Below, in pieces: positions 7,097 to 8,140 of a DNA stretch of 8,140 bases. A model generated the notes under the pieces. The model saw only the letters and a program-made list of their open reading frames with translations, searched no databases and was not told the origin of the DNA. Origin of the DNA: Methanobacterium sp. PtaB.Bin024 (lineage in GTDB: Archaea > Methanobacteriota > Methanobacteria > Methanobacteriales > Methanobacteriaceae); contig MVPY01000008.1 in NCBI GenBank assembly GCA_002067065.1, forward strand, positions 1-8,140. Direction: 5' to 3'. The stretch's first letter is position 1, and every line of letters starts with the position of its first letter. The position numbers were made by a program, and so were the translations under genes.

Positions 7097-7866
7097 TAAT
7101 ATTTAATGGAGGTACTTAATGGAAATTATAACAACTCATGCTTATTATCTTTCGCCAGCTTATTTGCTGATTATTGTTGTGTTAATTGGTTTTATTTATC
7201 ACTTGATTCGCAATCAGGAATATAAAAACACAATTTTATCAAGCACTATTATTGGAATTATTATTACATTGTTATTAGTTCCTGTAGATAATCTGATGTA
7301 TTTTTTCTTACGAATGGGCATGTTTGTAGCTCTGGTAATGTTCGGAGGATTTTTAGCTGTTGGATTTAAAAAGTTAAAGATTATGAATGAGATGGAAAGT
7401 TTCTATGAACTTCCTGAAAATGGATCAGAAGGCCATAGGAAGTGGTGGTCTGGTCAAAGTCCCAGAAGCCAAACTATTACCATTTGCAGTGTTTCCTTAG
7501 TGGGTATTGCTCTAATAATCGGTGCAGTTTGCTTTTTAACTCCGGCCGAGAATCCTATCCTACTTGATCTTGAATTTACTCCTTCAAATGGATTTGTAAA
7601 TGCGAATTACACTGATAATGGGGAAATGATTGTTTTTATAGCTAATAATACCACTCAATGCGTTTTAACTGGTTCTTCAGAAGTAAATGCAACTGTTACA
7701 ATCACCTCAAGCGATCTAGGGATATACAACCAGGATATACCTTTGGATTCAGAAAATAGATTTACATATAAACTGGACCTACCTGAAAATTTTTCATCAA
7801 TCAAAATCACATTAAACGCCACTAAATCAGGGAAAAGTGATGGATCTATCAATTTTTTCATTAGAA
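6881..7866 (+). repeat. Alpha module, copy 2 (orphan tail alpha + leader + Imm-alpha paralogue)
   Basis: This block repeats 1331-2318 in order and spacing: tail end, about 22-27-base leader with TAATATTTAATGGAGGTA, and the membrane-protein gene. The strong conservation of the short leader supports copying as one unit. Confidence 0.85.
7108..7113 (+). promoter_or_regulatory. Ribosome binding site of the Imm-alpha paralogue (GGAGGT)
   Basis: GGAGGT lies five bases before the ATG at 7119 and sets that start. Its surroundings match those of the site at 1559. Confidence 0.85.
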
Positions 7867-7889
7867 AAGCAATAGTATTTAGTTGCTAA
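7119..7889 (+). CDS. Four-helix membrane protein with outside Ig-like domain; Imm-alpha paralogue
   Basis: The intact 256-residue product has the same plan as the gene at 1571: hydrophobic segments at about 11-30, 41-54, 60-83 and 119-141, an inside loop with RNQEYK, a Lys/Arg-Trp-Trp site (KWW, 108-110), and an outside domain from about 145. Shared motifs are YYLSPAYLL, GGFLAVGFKKL, NYTDNGE, ATVTITS and DLGIYNQ. Five sequons (163, 177, 190, 224, 233) suggest a glycosylated surface domain, and the Ig-like (Big-type) resemblance is again in the last 75 residues. Its terminus (RKAIVFSC) shows what Imm-alpha probably looked like before its 3' end met the TPR fragment. It follows an orphan tail alpha, so it may give protection without an intact cognate toxin next to it; that role is inferred. 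Confidence 0.8.
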   Translation: MEIITTHAYYLSPAYLLIIVVLIGFIYHLIRNQEYKNTILSSTIIGIIITLLLVPVDNLMYFFLRMGMFVALVMFGGFLAVGFKKLKIMNEMESFYELPENGSEGHRKWWSGQSPRSQTITICSVSLVGIALIIGAVCFLTPAENPILLDLEFTPSNGFVNANYTDNGEMIVFIANNTTQCVLTGSSEVNATVTITSSDLGIYNQDIPLDSENRFTYKLDLPENFSSIKITLNATKSGKSDGSINFFIRKAIVFSC

Positions 7890-7973
7890 TATCATAAGCT
7901 CTACTAATACTCATCTCACAATACAAAATGAAAGATTACAATTGAAGATATGGAGTAATGATAATATGTATAA

Positions 7974-8140
7974 CGTATAAAAACAGGGAATCCAGTATTA
8001 TTTGTTAAAGGTGCTGCAGGTACAGGCATTGGTATTTTCATATTATCTGTATTAGCTAGAGGACTTTCTTATGATCTTATTGAAGAACCTTATCAGAACT
8101 ACATGCAATTTTGGGAGGATGATTCTGGAAGTTCAGGTGG
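7974..8140 (+). pseudogene. Start-less open frame running off the window; possible further tail cassette
   Basis: After a stop at 7971-7973 the frame stays open to the window end (about 55 residues). It has one clear hydrophobic Gly/Ala-rich segment (VKGAAGTGIGIFILSVL) followed by an acidic part and a Ser/Gly stretch (DDSGSSGG). It has no early ATG, GTG or TTG. A ribosome-like GGAG (7952-7955) precedes an ATG at 7966 in another frame that stops after four codons (MYNV); a one-base change near 7975-7977 would join that start to this frame. By position, right after an Imm-alpha copy, it could be another core-less tail or the start of a broken membrane protein. No family is recognised. Confidence 0.4.

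Noticed and set aside
1..8140. Mobile element or CRISPR explanation for the repeats
   Set aside because: No transposase, integrase, terminal inverted repeats or regularly spaced short repeats were seen. The repeats are whole gene modules that fit homologous recombination or duplication.

Overview
The window looks like DNA from a methanogenic archaeon, most likely of the order Methanobacteriales. The base composition is A+T-rich, every supported gene lies on the + strand, ribosome sites are strong (GGAGGT, GAGGAG, GTGATC), one gene appears to use a TTG start, and the TPR proteins and sequon-rich surface domains are of the style seen in that group. The taxonomic call rests on style, not on a marker gene.

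Layout: (1) 1-1543, a long protein (T1) with a core domain (about residues 115-290) and a beta-rich tail, here called tail alpha, followed after 27 bases by a four-helix membrane protein with an outside Ig-like domain (Imm-alpha, 1571-2326). (2) 2316-2594, a headless TPR gene remnant joined to the 3' end of Imm-alpha. (3) 2602-3834, a second copy of the core (T2) lacking everything before the motif LLYPDGP and carrying a different tail (beta), followed by a roughly seven-helix membrane protein (Imm-beta, 3970-4818). (4) About 4847-5236, a tail beta without any core, followed by a paralogue of Imm-beta (5256-6013) broken by a one-base frameshift. (5) 6112-6794, a six-repeat TPR gene, also broken by a one-base frameshift. 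(6) About 6842-7096, a tail alpha without a core and with an in-frame stop, followed by a paralogue of Imm-alpha (7119-7889). (7) 7974-8140, an open frame without a start codon that runs off the end.

Interpretation (inference): one shared core with swappable C-terminal tails, each tail type always followed by its own membrane-protein family, plus core-less tails each still paired with its cognate partner, is the architecture of polymorphic toxin-immunity loci with orphan tail cassettes. The module order is alpha, TPR, beta, beta', TPR, alpha'. Since both partner families are membrane proteins, the tails may act at the cell envelope. No catalytic toxin domain was recognised, so the toxic role is not shown. 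A surface-protein diversification locus is the main alternative.

No RNA gene, CRISPR array, transposase or integrase was seen. Two genes carry single missing bases at homopolymers, which may be decay, switching or sequencing error.
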